Positions 1-10,905 of a stretch of DNA of 64,000 nucleotides are shown here, one piece after another; the stretch's first letter is position 1; the number at the start of each line of letters is the position of its first letter. The DNA lies in contig CM049316.1 of NCBI GenBank assembly GCA_026874595.1, forward strand, positions 55,377,676-55,441,675. Reading direction: 5' to 3'. The notes under the pieces were generated by a model. The model was not told where the DNA came from and did no database searches. It was given only the letters and a program-made list of their open reading frames with translations. The stretch comes from Sipunculus nudus. Its lineage: Eukaryota; Annelida; Sipuncula; Golfingiida; Sipunculidae. Both the position numbers and the translations under genes were made by a program.

Positions 1-587
1 GTTACGAACAAGTCGATTGAATGATGAATCATTTGAATGTTAAAATACTAGGCTATTATATTTTTAATATATCGAAGAGCCGGTCTCCCAGTCCTTCCCT
101 TCTCCTAGAGGTTACCAAAACTCTAAGTAGCCATGATTCCTTTTTCTTCTACTATTCTTATCTCATACACAATACTTTATTTGATAATATCTACTTGCAA
201 AAGAGAGACCATTGTGGTGACAATAAAAGGAATGGTTTCATACCTGGGAGAAAGTTGGAAAGCGTCCATTATATTAATATTATTAAATTATTTTTTAAAG
301 TTGATATTCAAAATCATTTTTAGATGTCATATGATAAATACGACAAAATATGGAGTTTTAAAGACTGAATTAAACAAGGAAATACATAAGGTTTATGATG
401 TTATAGGGGAAGACATCATATCTAGGACGGAAAAAATGACAAAAAATAGCAATGTATCTGATATATATATTTAGTTGTTAATGAGAGTATATAATAAAAA
501 TAAAAAATATTTACATGCTAATATAAAGTGGACTCTTAAAGTTAAGGCAAAAAAAAAAAAATATAAAATATATTGTTACCTTTATTT
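1..587. other. AT-rich sequence upstream of a LINE
   Basis: Two short overlapping open frames lie at 21-323 and 133-474. They show no recognisable domain, and their composition follows the AT-rich background. They could be the worn 5' part (ORF1 or 5' UTR) of the LINE that starts at 588, but nothing in the sequence proves it. An A-rich run is at 549-561. Confidence 0.3.
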
Positions 588-1593
588 ATGGGAGTTAACT
601 TTAAGGTTATAAGTTTAAATGTGAGGGGAATAAGGAATAAAATAAAAAGGATGGAGCTTTGTAATTGGTTATTGAATAAAAAATGTGAGGAAAGTTTTAT
701 CCTTTTACAGGAAACTTTAAGGTTATAAGTTTAAATGTGAGGGGAATAAGGAATAAAATAAAAAGGATGGAGCTTTGTAATTGGTTATTGAATAAAAAAT
801 GTGAGGAAAGTTTTATCCTTTTACAGGAAACGCATGTGACTTCTGATATAGAATCACAATTGAAAAATGCTTGGGATGGCCTTAGTTATTTTTCATACGG
901 TACATCCTTGGCACGTGGAGCTGCAACTTTAATTGGTAAAAAAGTTGAGTTTAAAGAGATTTCTTTTGAGACAGATAAAAGCGGGCGTTACGTTATTCTT
1001 AGGGCGCTGATACAAGGACATGAAATTTTGATAATTAACACGTACGCGCCAAACACAGAGAAGGATCAATTAGATTATTTTCAAAGGATAAACGATAATC
1101 TTAAGTCGATACAAGACGACAGTGGTTTGCAGATAATTTGGGGTGGTGACTTTAATTTCTGTTTCACGGATATGGATGCAAAAGGAGGAAGTATTTGACC
1201 TAAAGCTAAGACTATATCAGAATTGTAAAACAGATTATGTATGAAAAAGAATTGATGGATATTTGGAGAATTCGAAATCCAGATACCAGCCAGTTTACAT
1301 TGAGATCTAAAACACCCTTAATTCAACGCAGACTAGATATGATATTAGTATCCACTGAATTAAATACACATGTTAAACATATAAAGATATTGCCAGCAAT
1401 TTTGACAGATCATTCGGCAGTTATATGTACTGTTGAGACTGTGTTAAAAACAAGTCATGGTCCATCACATTTGAAATTTAATACCTCATTGTTGAACGAC
1501 CAAGAGTACAATATTTTAATTAGAGAAAACGTTAAAAAGTTGCGAGACAATAATAAAGACACCATGGATGAAATGACCTGGTGGGAATATTAA
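588..1593 (+). pseudogene. LINE endonuclease domain, frame-broken
   Basis: In the family this domain nicks target DNA to prime reverse transcription. The ATG at 588 begins MGVNFKVISLNVRGI, the usual start of the fold. This frame stops at 726-728 because a 116-bp tandem duplication shifts the frame; reading resumes in another frame from 737. Visible motifs in order are LLQETH (catalytic Glu), IINTYAPNT, GGDFNF (to 1198, where a stop intervenes), then in a third frame RRLDMILVS and TDHSAV, the terminal Asp-His pair, near 1330-1425. The catalytic set is therefore recognisable but split over three frames. The stop at 1591-1593 precedes the linker to the RT. Confidence 0.8.
597..831 (+). repeat. 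116-bp tandem duplication inside the LINE endonuclease
   Basis: The sequence starting TTAAGGTTATAAGT at 601 recurs at 717, and identity continues up to GGAAAC at 831. The two units are identical by eye. Because 116 is not a multiple of three, the copy throws the endonuclease start out of frame. Identity of the two units suggests a recent local duplication or an assembly artefact. Confidence 0.9.
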
Positions 1594-1770
1594 AAATACA
1601 AAATAAGAGAAATTAAAATTAAGTATTCTAAGAAAAAACAAAAGCAAGCAAGAAAGAAATTAGAGAGCCTTGAACAAAATGCCGCACAAGCAGAAAATAA
1701 CTTGTCAAATGATAAACTCTTAGTCTAGTACAATATGATCATATATAAAGCATATGTGGAAGGATAAATA

Positions 1771-3340
1771 GTGAGATCCAGAGTCCAGTGGAATGAGGAG
1801 GGTGAACGCAGTACAAAATACTTTATGAATATTGAAAAGAGAAATAAAATAAAATCTACTATAAGAAAATTGATGATAAATGGACAGGAAGTCCACGAGC
1901 CAGATAATATCATGAAATCAGTTAAGGAATATTATCAAGAAAAATATAAGAGAAAAATATATGTAGAAGAAAACGAATGTTTACAATCTTTAGATAATAT
2001 AAAAGTACCGACAATACCTGGAAACAAGGTAGATCAATGTGAAAGTGAAATTACTAAGGATGAAATTAAAAATGCGTTAAAAAATATGAAGAATAACAAA
2101 ACACCTGGTAATGACGGATTACCAAAAGAATTTTACTTTTTTGATGTCTTGATTGATGACCTGTTAAATTGTTTTAATCAAAGTTTTACTAAGGGGTCTC
2201 TTACAACTAGCCAAAGACAAGCAATAGTAACACTTATTGAAAAACCTGGAAAAGACAATAGGAGACTTTCATCCTGGAGACCTATCAGTTTATTGAACGT
2301 TGACTTAAAAATATTAAGCAAAGTTTTGGCAGAGAGATTAAAAAATGTTTATCGATACTGATAGATGAAGACCAAAGTGCTTTCGTGAAAGGTAGGAGGA
2401 TTTCTGATACAAACTGCCTTATCAGAGATATATTAGATTTTTGTTGTCTGGAAAAGAAAAAGGCTATTATTTTCGCAATAGATTTTGCAGCAGCTTTTGA
2501 TAGTATTGATCATGTATTTCTATTCACTGCTTTAAAGAAATTTGGCTTTGGGAGTACATTCTTACGGTGGATTAATGTATTGCAAAATAACTTGGAATTA
2601 TGTGTTATGAACAATGGGTACAGCACAGGGTATTTTAATTTGGAACGAGGAACAAGACAAGGAGATCCAATAGCCCCATATCTTTTTATATTGGTGATTG
2701 AAATGTTAGCAATAATGATTCGCCAATCTAGTAAGGTAAAAGGTATAAGTATAAACGGTTCTGAAATAAAGCAATGTATGCAGACGACACAACCTTTTTT
2801 CCAAGGGATTCACAATCTATGAAAAAGGTTAGATTAATTTTTAAACTATTTGAGAAGATTTCATCTCTCGAAATAAATTACAACAAATGGGAAGCTGCCC
2901 GGCTTGGTACTAGCACGGATATACCGGCAGGTGAAGACGACATTAAATGGGTCAACTTACGTAGAGACGCAATTAAAAAATTAGGGATTTATTATACATA
3001 TGACACTACACTTTCTAATACTTTAAATTTTGATAGGATTCACAATAAAATGGAAGTCCTTTTAAACATCTGTAAACAAAGAGCATTGACAATATACGGG
3101 AGAAATACAATATTTAAAGCTTTAGGCATTTCGAAATTACTGTATGTTTCATATATACTAGAACCTCCAATGAGCTTTGTTAAGAAAGTTAAAAGCTGTA
3201 TTTCAGACTTTATATGGTATGGAAGAAAGCCGAAAATTAAATATGAGGTTTTTTTAAACGACAGAGACGTAGGAGGCATTAGATTGCCAGATATAAGTAC
3301 TGTTATAGAAACACAAAGAATGATGAGGGTTTTAGAATGA
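1771..3340 (+). pseudogene. LINE reverse transcriptase domain, frame-broken
   Basis: This is the polymerase that copies LINE RNA at the nicked target. Three frames cover it. 1771-2361 carries NNKTPGNDGLPKEFY and the WRPISLLNVDLK motif. 2385-2822 carries DQSAFVKGRR (just before the in-frame ATG), IDFAAAFDSIDH with the first catalytic Asp, and RGTRQGDPIAPYLF. 2774-3340 carries MYADDTTFF, the catalytic YADD. The downstream thumb-like part includes GRNTIFKALGISKLLYVSYI and GGIRLPDI. All core motifs survive, but frame changes near 2365 and 2775 and a stop at 3338-3340 disrupt the protein. Confidence 0.85.
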
Positions 3341-4389
3341 TGTTATCGAAGAAAGCAAAATGTATTGAAATACCGAATCACATTTTTAAGAAGTGTAGGA
3401 GGAGTGTCAAATATATCAGTTAATTTTGACATTAGTTGTATAAAAAGAACTGTATCAAAGTTCTATCAGCACTGCTTACTGGCATGGTCAAATTTTACCT
3501 CTGTAGAACCTATTAATTCAGAGACCATATTAAAACAACAGCTGTGGAATAATAAATATATATTGCTAGGAGGAAGATCGGTATATATTAAATATTTAGA
3601 TGATATAGGCATCAGATATATATACCAAATATTACATGATGATGGTCGGAAAAAAGAAATTTCACAAGTGATTCCCGTTAGTACTGTTTATTCTTCTTAC
3701 TTTATTCACTGGAGAGGGTTACAGGAAGCGGTTCCACCGAATTGGAGAGATGGTATTAAAACAGGCTTGTCTAATGATATATTATCTGACGAAATAATAC
3801 CTATGGGGGATATATTCATTAATCTAGTGAAACTAAATTTTAAGCAAGTGTATAATCGATCAATCCTGAAAAAAAATAGATGAACCAGTGAACAAAGTAA
3901 ATCTCCAACGAGATTTAACCAACGATTTCTGTTGGAAGAAAGCTGTGAAGCATATATATGAAACAACAAAGAACATTTGTTTGAGGCAATTCCAATTTAA
4001 AATTCTACATAATATTTTGACTGTTAACGAGAAGTTATATATATGGAGATTAACAGATACCAATAGATGCTCATATTGTTTCATGGATACGGATTCTGTT
4101 TGTTATCTTTTCTGTGAATGTTTTTTGACCAAATCTCTTTATTTCAATATTACAAGATGGGCCAGTCGAGCAAGGATTTATATGCCAGCATTAACGAGAG
4201 AAATATTCAGGGTGTCCAAGTGATGTTCCATACAAAAAGCTAATTGATATATTTAAATTGACATATAAGTTCGTTATTTTTAAATATCGTAAGCAAGGAA
4301 GGGTCCCTTCGCTCTTGATATTTATCAAGTATATAAAAGATAAAGAATTAATCGAACGTAAGGTAGCAGAAAAAGAAAGAGGTACATAA
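3341..4389 (+). pseudogene. LINE ORF2 C-terminal region, frame-broken
   Basis: 3365-3883 reads through a segment with QQLWNNKYILLGGRSVYIKY, typical of L1-type C-termini. After a shift, 3888-4223 contains LRQFQFKILHNILTVNEKLY followed by CSYCFMDTDSVCYLFCEC, a Cys-rich cluster in the place where related LINEs carry a CCHC-like zinc knuckle. A last frame near 4310-4389 reads FIKYIKDKELIERKVAEKER and then stops. The function in the family is nucleic-acid binding during retrotransposition. At least two frameshifts separate these pieces. Confidence 0.7.
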
Positions 4390-4679
4390 ATATGTGGGAA
4401 AATGGGAGAAAATACTCTCCATTTTAAATACCAGATGTTAAATTTGAGGATTGTCGTTCGTTTTAAATGATTTTGTATATAATTATGTTATTTTGTATCG
4501 AACCATATTCAGTTCACTTTGAGCTCGATTTAATGATGGGATGTCGATGATGAAAGAGAATAAAATATATGAAATATAAAAAAGAAATATTCTGAGGCAT
4601 TCCAAAGGAGGGAAGAAGAAGGGGGAAAAAAATGATCCATATACAGGAGTAACTTAAAGGATAGGTGGAGGGATGAATC

Positions 4680-4960
4680 TGAGATATGAGGTACCTTCAA
4701 ATAACATTTTTAGCTCATCTGACTGTAAATGAATGAGTTATAGTGATCGGCCAGCGTCCGTCCGTCCGTCTGTCTGTCTGTTAGATTGGCACGATTTGAC
4801 ACCGTTTGAACTAGAATCCTGGAACTTAATATCCAGAGAGGTAAAGAAATCTCCTTTGAAACCTGAAATTAGGCCATCTGTATATTTTTTTTCCCATCCC
4901 CCTCCCCCTTATAACGAGACTGCCAAATTATAATTATACTATCAAATTTATAACTGTGGT
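4680..4960. repeat. Dispersed repeat with (CCGT)n/(CTGT)n core
   Basis: The head TTTTAGCTCATCTGACTGTAA is followed by a CGTCCGTCCGTC...TGTCTGTCTG run at about 4755-4781. Related heads of the AGCTCA...GACTGTAA / AGTCAGCT type recur near 13741, 27975, 31057, 35195 and 60960, so this is a dispersed family. No open frame of note is present. Confidence 0.6.
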
Positions 4961-5029
4961 TTCATCTTTCCTGAAACCTTGTGTGTTATTGGGGCCCCAC
5001 TTGAATAAGCTGATGCCCTGTACAAATCA

Positions 5030-5480
5030 CGCCGTCCATCTATATGTCCGTTTGATCGTCTTTCTGTATGTCCGTCAAATTTGTTTTTTGATGATAACTC
5101 CAGTTTGGATTGATATATAGATTTCAACCCTCTACCGAAAGAACTCTTTTGATTTTTGGTTCATGAAGTCAAAGGTCAAGGTCACAGGACCCACTGATTC
5201 AGAAAGATTTTGGATGCATTTTAAGCCAAACGTTTCATCCTAAACCGTCTATCTAATAGATATAGGTGACCTACAAATAGGACTTGTACCTGATGGATTT
5301 TGGGGTCACAAGGGTCATCTGTCTTCATATATGTTTCTGAATGATAACTCCAGTTTTGACTAACATGTTGGTTTCAAACTTGTTCTATATATGGCCCACC
5401 AATTAAGTAAGAACCCTTTTCTTCAGTTTGGGGTCATTAGGTCTAAGGTCAAGGTCTCAGGGTAGAAGGCGGTATTCAGT
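5030..5480. repeat. Dispersed repeat with TCAAGGTCA motifs
   Basis: A short GTCCGT tract is followed by GATGATAACTCCAGTTT (5090 and again near 5341) and by AAGGTCAAGGTCACAGG near 5169 with a second AAGGTCAAGGTCTCAGG near 5445. The internal near-duplication has a period of about 250-275 bp. A reverse-oriented relative is at 47500-48215. Confidence 0.6.
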
Positions 5481-6339
5481 ATTATGTGATCTCACGGTCT
5501 GAATCTGGATTTGGAGATCCTGGTCAGGGTTTGACTGCATGGTCTGAATCCCGACTGGGATTTGATCTGGACGTTATAAAAATATTCTCATAATTAATTT
5601 AAGCTAAGCGCTGTGACCCACAGGTCTCATATTTAAAAACACGCAAGCCGGTCTTGCACACATAATTGTATTATTAATATTGAAATTAAGGTACAAGGTT
5701 TTAAAATTAAAGTATGCTTCCAGTACTTTAAAATTCTAAACCAGGTTTTCCTATGTAATATATCGCAGTAAACTCCGAAAATGGGACAAAGCCTATAATT
5801 CTTAATATTAATATAGTTCATTTCCGGATATAAATATTTTTCTCTGAATAATAGGGCATATTTAAAGTGACCATCCCTTTGAAAGAATTAGAATATTTAT
5901 CGGGATACTATGACGTCTTTAGATGTACATACATAGAGGTTTAATTGTGCAACATAATCGATTTAATCGACAATGAAAGAAAACAACCAACTGGCACACC
6001 ATTGGTTTGTGTACTGTTTTATATATGCATTCATGTTTTTTTCTTATTTGGAAAGTTTAATATTTGTTCAACATTTATTGCATTTGAATATCTCAAACGC
6101 AGGGGTTTCTTTATCTTATGTGAACCTTTCATGTTTTTTTGTTTCTAGTTCTGATGTTCAATTGATTTCATATTTTGTCAAATATTTTGAATGCAATACA
6201 AATTGGACTTGTTTTATGTTTAAATTAATGTTTACCCTAACAGGTATAGTTAAAAACCGGTGTCCTTGCATACATTTAGTGGTACCATGGCACTATATCT
6301 TAGCCATTTTCTAATATTTTACAATGGTACCTGCTCCAT
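5480..6339. other. No gene recognised
   Basis: AT-rich sequence. Two open frames at 5945-6148 and 5973-6314 overlap, are rich in Phe and Ile and have no family signature. I regard them as chance frames. Confidence 0.5.
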
Positions 6340-6344
6340 CATAT

Positions 6345-6391
<47 letters not shown>
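6340..6391. repeat. (AT)n microsatellite
   Basis: About 50 bp of alternating A/T with one interruption near 6355. Confidence 0.95.
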
Positions 6392-6393
<2 letters not shown>

Positions 6394-6640
6394 TAAATTT
6401 CCAATAAAATATACATCACAATAAAGTGCACATATAGCTTTCAGGAATACCATGAAAGTGCTCATTCATACTGAGAAGAAATTCATGATTAGGTCTTTCG
6501 AAACTCTTCAGTTTGACCAGTTTAGTATGGCAAAGTACTCAATTTGACCACTTTAAAGTGATCAGCTGAAGACCCTGTGCTATGAAGGGTGTTCAGTAAG
6601 TACTCAAAATAGAGATCATCAGTTTGAGGACTTTAAGGTA

Positions 6641-7073
6641 TTAAAAGGGTCCAATCACCTATCTGACCTTTATAAACCTTGGAGCTTTTATAAAATTAGG
6701 ATGAAAAAAGTGGATATGACTGCACACAGGCTGCTTGTTTTGTTTATATCAATGTCTATATAAAATGTGTCGGCCCGCCTAAATAAACAGTACAAATTCA
6801 ACAAATTGTGGCAAGTCAGATAAGCCAGAGCTTTGCAAATGGCATTTTGCAACAAGTGAACTTTCTACCTTTCTAACTTTCTATATGCAACCTACCACCT
6901 TAGGTTACATGATTTTCCCATATGTCAAAAAAAGCTGTGTTTACAACAACTTGTCTTTACGGACGCGTTAAAAGAAATTTTCATAACTGGAATTACACTT
7001 AGATCATTAATACCCAGAAGAAGCCAAAAATCACAAATTCTTTTTCAAAAGATAGCTGAATGGGTACCTTTAA
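6641..7073. mobile_element. MITE with TTAA ends, copy 1 (433 bp)
   Basis: The left end TTAAAAGGGTCCAATCACCT is matched in inverted form by the right end ending TGGGTACCTTTAA. The imperfect inverted repeat covers about 24 bp. Both edges are TTAA, as expected for a TTAA target duplication (piggyBac- or Kolobok-type). A diverged second copy with the same ends and order lies at 55267-55728. Shared internal blocks include AAGTCAGATAAGCCAGAGC and CTACCACCTTAGGTTACATG. No coding capacity. Confidence 0.8.
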
Positions 7074-7793
7074 GATTGAAGACTTTATGTTTTCATTGTG
7101 GACACTTATTGTTCATATTGTAAATACTATAAATAGTGGTCTTTGCACCGGAATTTTAAATGATTATTATTACAGTACCCTATAAAATGTGCGGTTCATT
7201 TTCTGAGAGATTACCCCATTCCTGGTAGGGTGGAGTGGACGACCGAAACAAGAATATCTATTTTGTGAAAGTTCCAAAGTAATTTTTCCTTCTCTCATTA
7301 ATCCCAAAGAAATCCTTCGCAACATCGAGAAGATTGGGTTCATCTGTTTATTCTTTATGAACTGTCAAGACAATAAGACTGTTCATTCTCCCTCAGGTCA
7401 TTATAGAGCTCAGGTGTGTTTTAAGGCGCCTCAGACAAGAGAAAGTCTCTCTGCGGTAGCGGTGATAACTAGAACCGTCAAATATAGCCGCAAAAGTCTG
7501 TCTAGTTCGCTAAAGATTAGCACATGTTTGGTGCAGGTCCCAGAAGATTTGCAACCTTGCAAATCGATTTAATCTTTTTCAGACAGCTAAACTCTTCGCA
7601 GTTTGCTTTTCCTCCCACAACTTTCAACAACTAAGTCTTGGAATAGCCACATATCTCGTTTGAATTTGCAGAAATCTACATCTTTCCCACTGTAAATTTG
7701 ATCCACTTAGACTTGGATCACAATTTCTAGGGAAACATCAGAGCTGTCAGCCATGCTGAGCAGAAAACATTCCAAATCAAGAGTAACTTTTAG
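7074..7793. other. No gene recognised
   Basis: Unique-looking sequence. The open frame at 7357-7572 (71 aa) has no recognised motif and no splice context that persuades me. Confidence 0.5.
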
Positions 7794-8261
7794 TCAATCC
7801 AGGCGACGTTTAATTCCCCCTGAAATTACATTGTTTGCCTCAAAATATTGCTTCCTGCAGTAGCCTTCCACTTGAATGAATTCAGCAGGCTTTGATCCTT
7901 CATCGCACTTTAAGGGGGCTTTACGGTACTTTGAAAGCTCTAGATCTTCGACAGTTACTTGGTTTGCTTTCTGTCTTCTATTAAAGAATGACTGAAATGC
8001 AGAATCACTTCTTTGTCGTGCAAGATACTTTTTTGTTAGAGATGCACACTGTTGTCCTTCTTGTAGTGTCGTATACTTTGTATTGTTAAGAAGTAAACAG
8101 CTGCTCTGTGCCGCTGAAGAGCATCTGCACAAGACACAAGCTAAAGTAAGTGCTAAACTGGTACATATTGTCTGCAATCCCGCGAACTTGGTATCCATAT
8201 TTATCACTAGTAGTTGCGTGATTTCATCAAGGATTACGAGTATGGTTGAATAATTTGCCAA
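7794..8261 (-). pseudogene. hAT-family transposase fragment (ZMYM1-like type)
   Basis: A 155-aa reverse-strand frame. The run SLTKKYLARQRSDSAFQSFF, then LELSKYRKAPLKCDEG and YCRKQYFEANNVISGGIKRR, follows the middle-to-C-terminal part of the hAT transposases that carry a TTF-type zinc finger and DUF4371. There the same order appears just before the C-terminal dimerisation region. The frame ends in a stop right after IKRRLD, where relatives continue, so the C-terminus is lost. The N-terminal zinc finger and first catalytic region are absent upstream. It is a truncated remnant. Confidence 0.6.
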
Positions 8262-8329
8262 AACAGCCTCCGTGGCTGTATTTCTGACGGTCCATCTTGT
8301 TGGACAGAGAGGTTCGAGACCACCCAGTT

Positions 8330-8690
8330 AGCACAACTACGTTGGCCCAACAGCGATTATCGTCGGCACGGTCGCGGTCGCCTTCCGATGTTGCGCCAAC
8401 GTTGGGCAAACATCAAACTTGTGCGACAGATGTTCCCCCATATTCAAGTCACTAGCCGACATTGCCCCAACGTTGGGCAAACATAAATATTTTGCTGCAA
8501 TTGCTGGCATATATGATTGCAGTTGCATGCCGGTCGACATTGCGCTAACGTTGAACAAACATTCAATTAAATTTGTTCTCAAAATCTTCTTCCTAATCAC
8601 GGTCGCATTTCGACATCGTGCCAACGTTGGTCCTGATCATGATTATGATCGCCAGCCAACGTTGCCCCAACGTTGGATAACTGTCACGCA
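8330..8690. repeat. Degenerate tandem repeat with CCAACGTTGG core
   Basis: Five occurrences of the palindromic core (CCAACGTTGG or close variants) lie near 8396, 8464, 8544, 8619 and 8664, most of them embedded in GACATTGC(C)CCAACGTTGGGCAAAC. The spacing is about 70-78 bp for most. A similar cluster is at 29730-29850. Both clusters sit beside a reverse-strand hAT remnant. Confidence 0.7.
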
Positions 8691-8699
8691 CGGTGTCAC

Positions 8700-10330
8700 C
8701 AATCGCCATTCCGCGGGAGGACTACACTGATCAGTGCGCTGCACCGAATAAAAGCACAAACTACGAGGTCATATAAATTGGCCCCTGAGTATTGTAGTTA
8801 TGTAAAATTAAACAAAAATAAAGCGGCGCATGGTATGATTTGATTTAATACAAAGGATTAGTAGTTTCAGCTGTATTTTTGAATAATGCATGAATATACG
8901 GACGTTAAAACTGACACTGGTTATTGTACTTTTGTGAAGATAAAATATGCAAGTCAGGTACGTGTGGCAGAAAATGAGTGAAGCCTCTACTTTTTTTCTC
9001 ACGCATGCACAGCTATATCTATTTTTTTTTAAAGAATATCACTTAAATGTTTTACATTTAATACACACATATTGATACAGGGGACCAAACATTAAAGAGA
9101 GTAAGTCATGGAAACAGGGAGAGAGAAAAAAAGAGTGAGAAATAACTGACTAAATTTACGTGAAACATCATAAACAAGGCATACCTGCGTTCAAACCCGA
9201 CATGTTTGAATTTGATATTGCTGTGTTGGTATTTATTGTATTGACTCTGCTTTTTAAATATCTATATGAAAAGGAAAACGTGAACTTTATATACATACCT
9301 AATTTTAGAGATTTTTCATTTTTTTTCCTGTTTCTTGGGCGTGTTTCTAATTTTGTGAACATTGTAAATATTCAAATCTTTTTAAAATTATAGTAATTTC
9401 ATTCATTAACTATTAAAATTGGGTTTGAAAATATACATAGAAACAAACACTTATTGATTTTTAATCTTATCACAGGGGTGGCAGTTTCATGCCTTATTGA
9501 TTCAAAATAAGGATAGGCCCTCATTTTATCATTACAATTATATTTCAGTCAGAATAAAGATTTTGAATATTTGGGGTATACTGTGTTTGTGTCATTAACG
9601 AGAGGCTCATTTACGGATAGGCTATATGTGTGTGCAATTTAGGCCTATATATTAAGACGTTGAAGTTTCATAATAGAAATGTGTTCCTATTATATTTCTT
9701 ATATTAACAATTGAGTATTCATAATTTTCTTCATTTATTGCTTTTAGTTTAAAAAAATATCAAATGGGCATAGATGTTGTTGACGTATATGGCTTCGATC
9801 CTCCTTCAAGCTGCGCGGGATAAGCACAAGTGAAATGGCCCGAGCGCTGAAACACTCAGCTTCATATTGTAAACTTGTAACAACACAAGAATCTCACAAT
9901 GTCCTTTATTCCATACTTGTACATCTACACGGTGTCAACGCTCGATCCAGACTAAATTTTCCCATCTAAACTAACCTCTCCTTGTCATTGATACCCCAGC
10001 AGCACTGTCTTGGTCAAGTGGATATACATTATACACAGGCGCCAGGCCGGCCAGCTCTGATGGGACATCCCCCAGATTAATGAGTATAGCTGGCAAGCTA
10101 ACCCGGGGTGACCTTAGCTAAGGGTCACACTGTCAGCTGGACCATGTGCTGTGTGTGGGTCCCAGTGTTACAATATTTGACACAGGTGCGTCTCTCGGTA
10201 AAAAAACATTTCCTGAGGTAATTATTATTCAGTTTATCAATCCATATTAAGTTTAATCAGTATTTTCCATAGGTCTTTAAATGTCAATTAAGTAGTGTTT
10301 AATACTGAAAGGAATCGGTAAAAATTAACA
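8700..10330. other. No gene recognised
   Basis: AT-rich sequence with only short frames (for example 9160-9393). The part at 9780-10200 is less AT-rich but shows no open frame or family motif I can name. Confidence 0.5.
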
Positions 10331-10905
10331 TTTCAAGTGAAGGCCTGAATTCCCGCCTTTTCCGTTGTAGATCAGTTTAATTGGTAAGACATCTGACCAA
10401 CAGTGTGACGACGATGAACTTATCAAGGCGGATTCAGTTTTATAAATCCTTGAATTAGACCTCAGATTTTAATAAAAGATAATGAAAATCACAGATCATT
10501 AAAGAAATTGTCTTAACATAAAATGATGGTCGAATGTGTGAAAATAAACTTTTTAAATGAAGGCCAAAATTCCCGCCATTTCTATTGTAGATCAGCTGGT
10601 AAGACGTCTGATCAACGTTGTGCCGACGTTGAACATGTCCAGACTTATTCAGTTTTATGAATAATTGAATTAGACCTCGGAAATAAGATTTTAATAACAG
10701 ATTATGAAAATCATAGATCATAAAAGAGATTTTCTAAACATTAAATGATGGTCAATTGTGTGAAAATAAACTTTCAAGTGAAGGCCTTTTTCCCCGCCTT
10801 TTCTGTTGTAGATCTGTAGGTAAGACGTCTGACAAACATTGTGCCGATGTTGTACATGTCCAGGCGGATTCAGTTTTATGAATAATTAAACTGAATTAAA
10901 CATGA
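10331..10905. repeat. Tandem repeat, about 220-bp unit, 2.5 copies
   Basis: Units begin at TTTCAAGTGAAGGCC (10331), TTTTAAATGAAGGCC (10551) and TTTCAAGTGAAGGCC (10772). Each carries CCCGCC(A/T)TTTC.GTTGTAGATC, GACGTCTGA.CAACGTTGTGCCGA and a CAGTTTTATGAAT block. The third unit is partial. A further single unit, split by a transposon, occupies 12325-12476 plus 15208-15370. Confidence 0.85.

Larger units (their letters stand above)
588..4650 (+). mobile_element. Decayed L1/Tx1-like non-LTR retrotransposon (LINE)
   Basis: This is a nearly full-length ORF2-like region on the plus strand, now split over three reading frames by frameshifts, stops and a tandem duplication. The order is an apurinic-type endonuclease (588-1593), a linker with the signature GERSTKYFMNIEKR (about 1800-1845), reverse transcriptase (about 2050-3000), a C-terminal region (3000-4230) with a Cys-rich motif, and a short tail ending at a stop near 4387. 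The RT phrases WRPISLLNVDLKILSKVLAE and RGTRQGDPIAPYLF and the C-terminal FIWYGRKPKIK...GGIRLPD block resemble the L1/Tx1 clade more than CR1. The 3' boundary is approximate: an A/G-rich stretch near 4600-4650 may be the remnant 3' end. The element cannot encode an intact protein. Confidence 0.85.

Noticed and set aside
21-474. Two overlapping open frames at the left edge
   Set aside because: They are AT-rich, low in complexity and without motifs; a LINE ORF1 assignment could not be supported.
7357-7572. 71-aa frame as a possible exon
   Set aside because: No family signature; splice sites could not be placed with confidence.
8419-8730. Open frames on both strands at 8227-8730
   Set aside because: They are read across the CCAACGTTGG repeats, whose palindromic nature leaves several frames open by chance.
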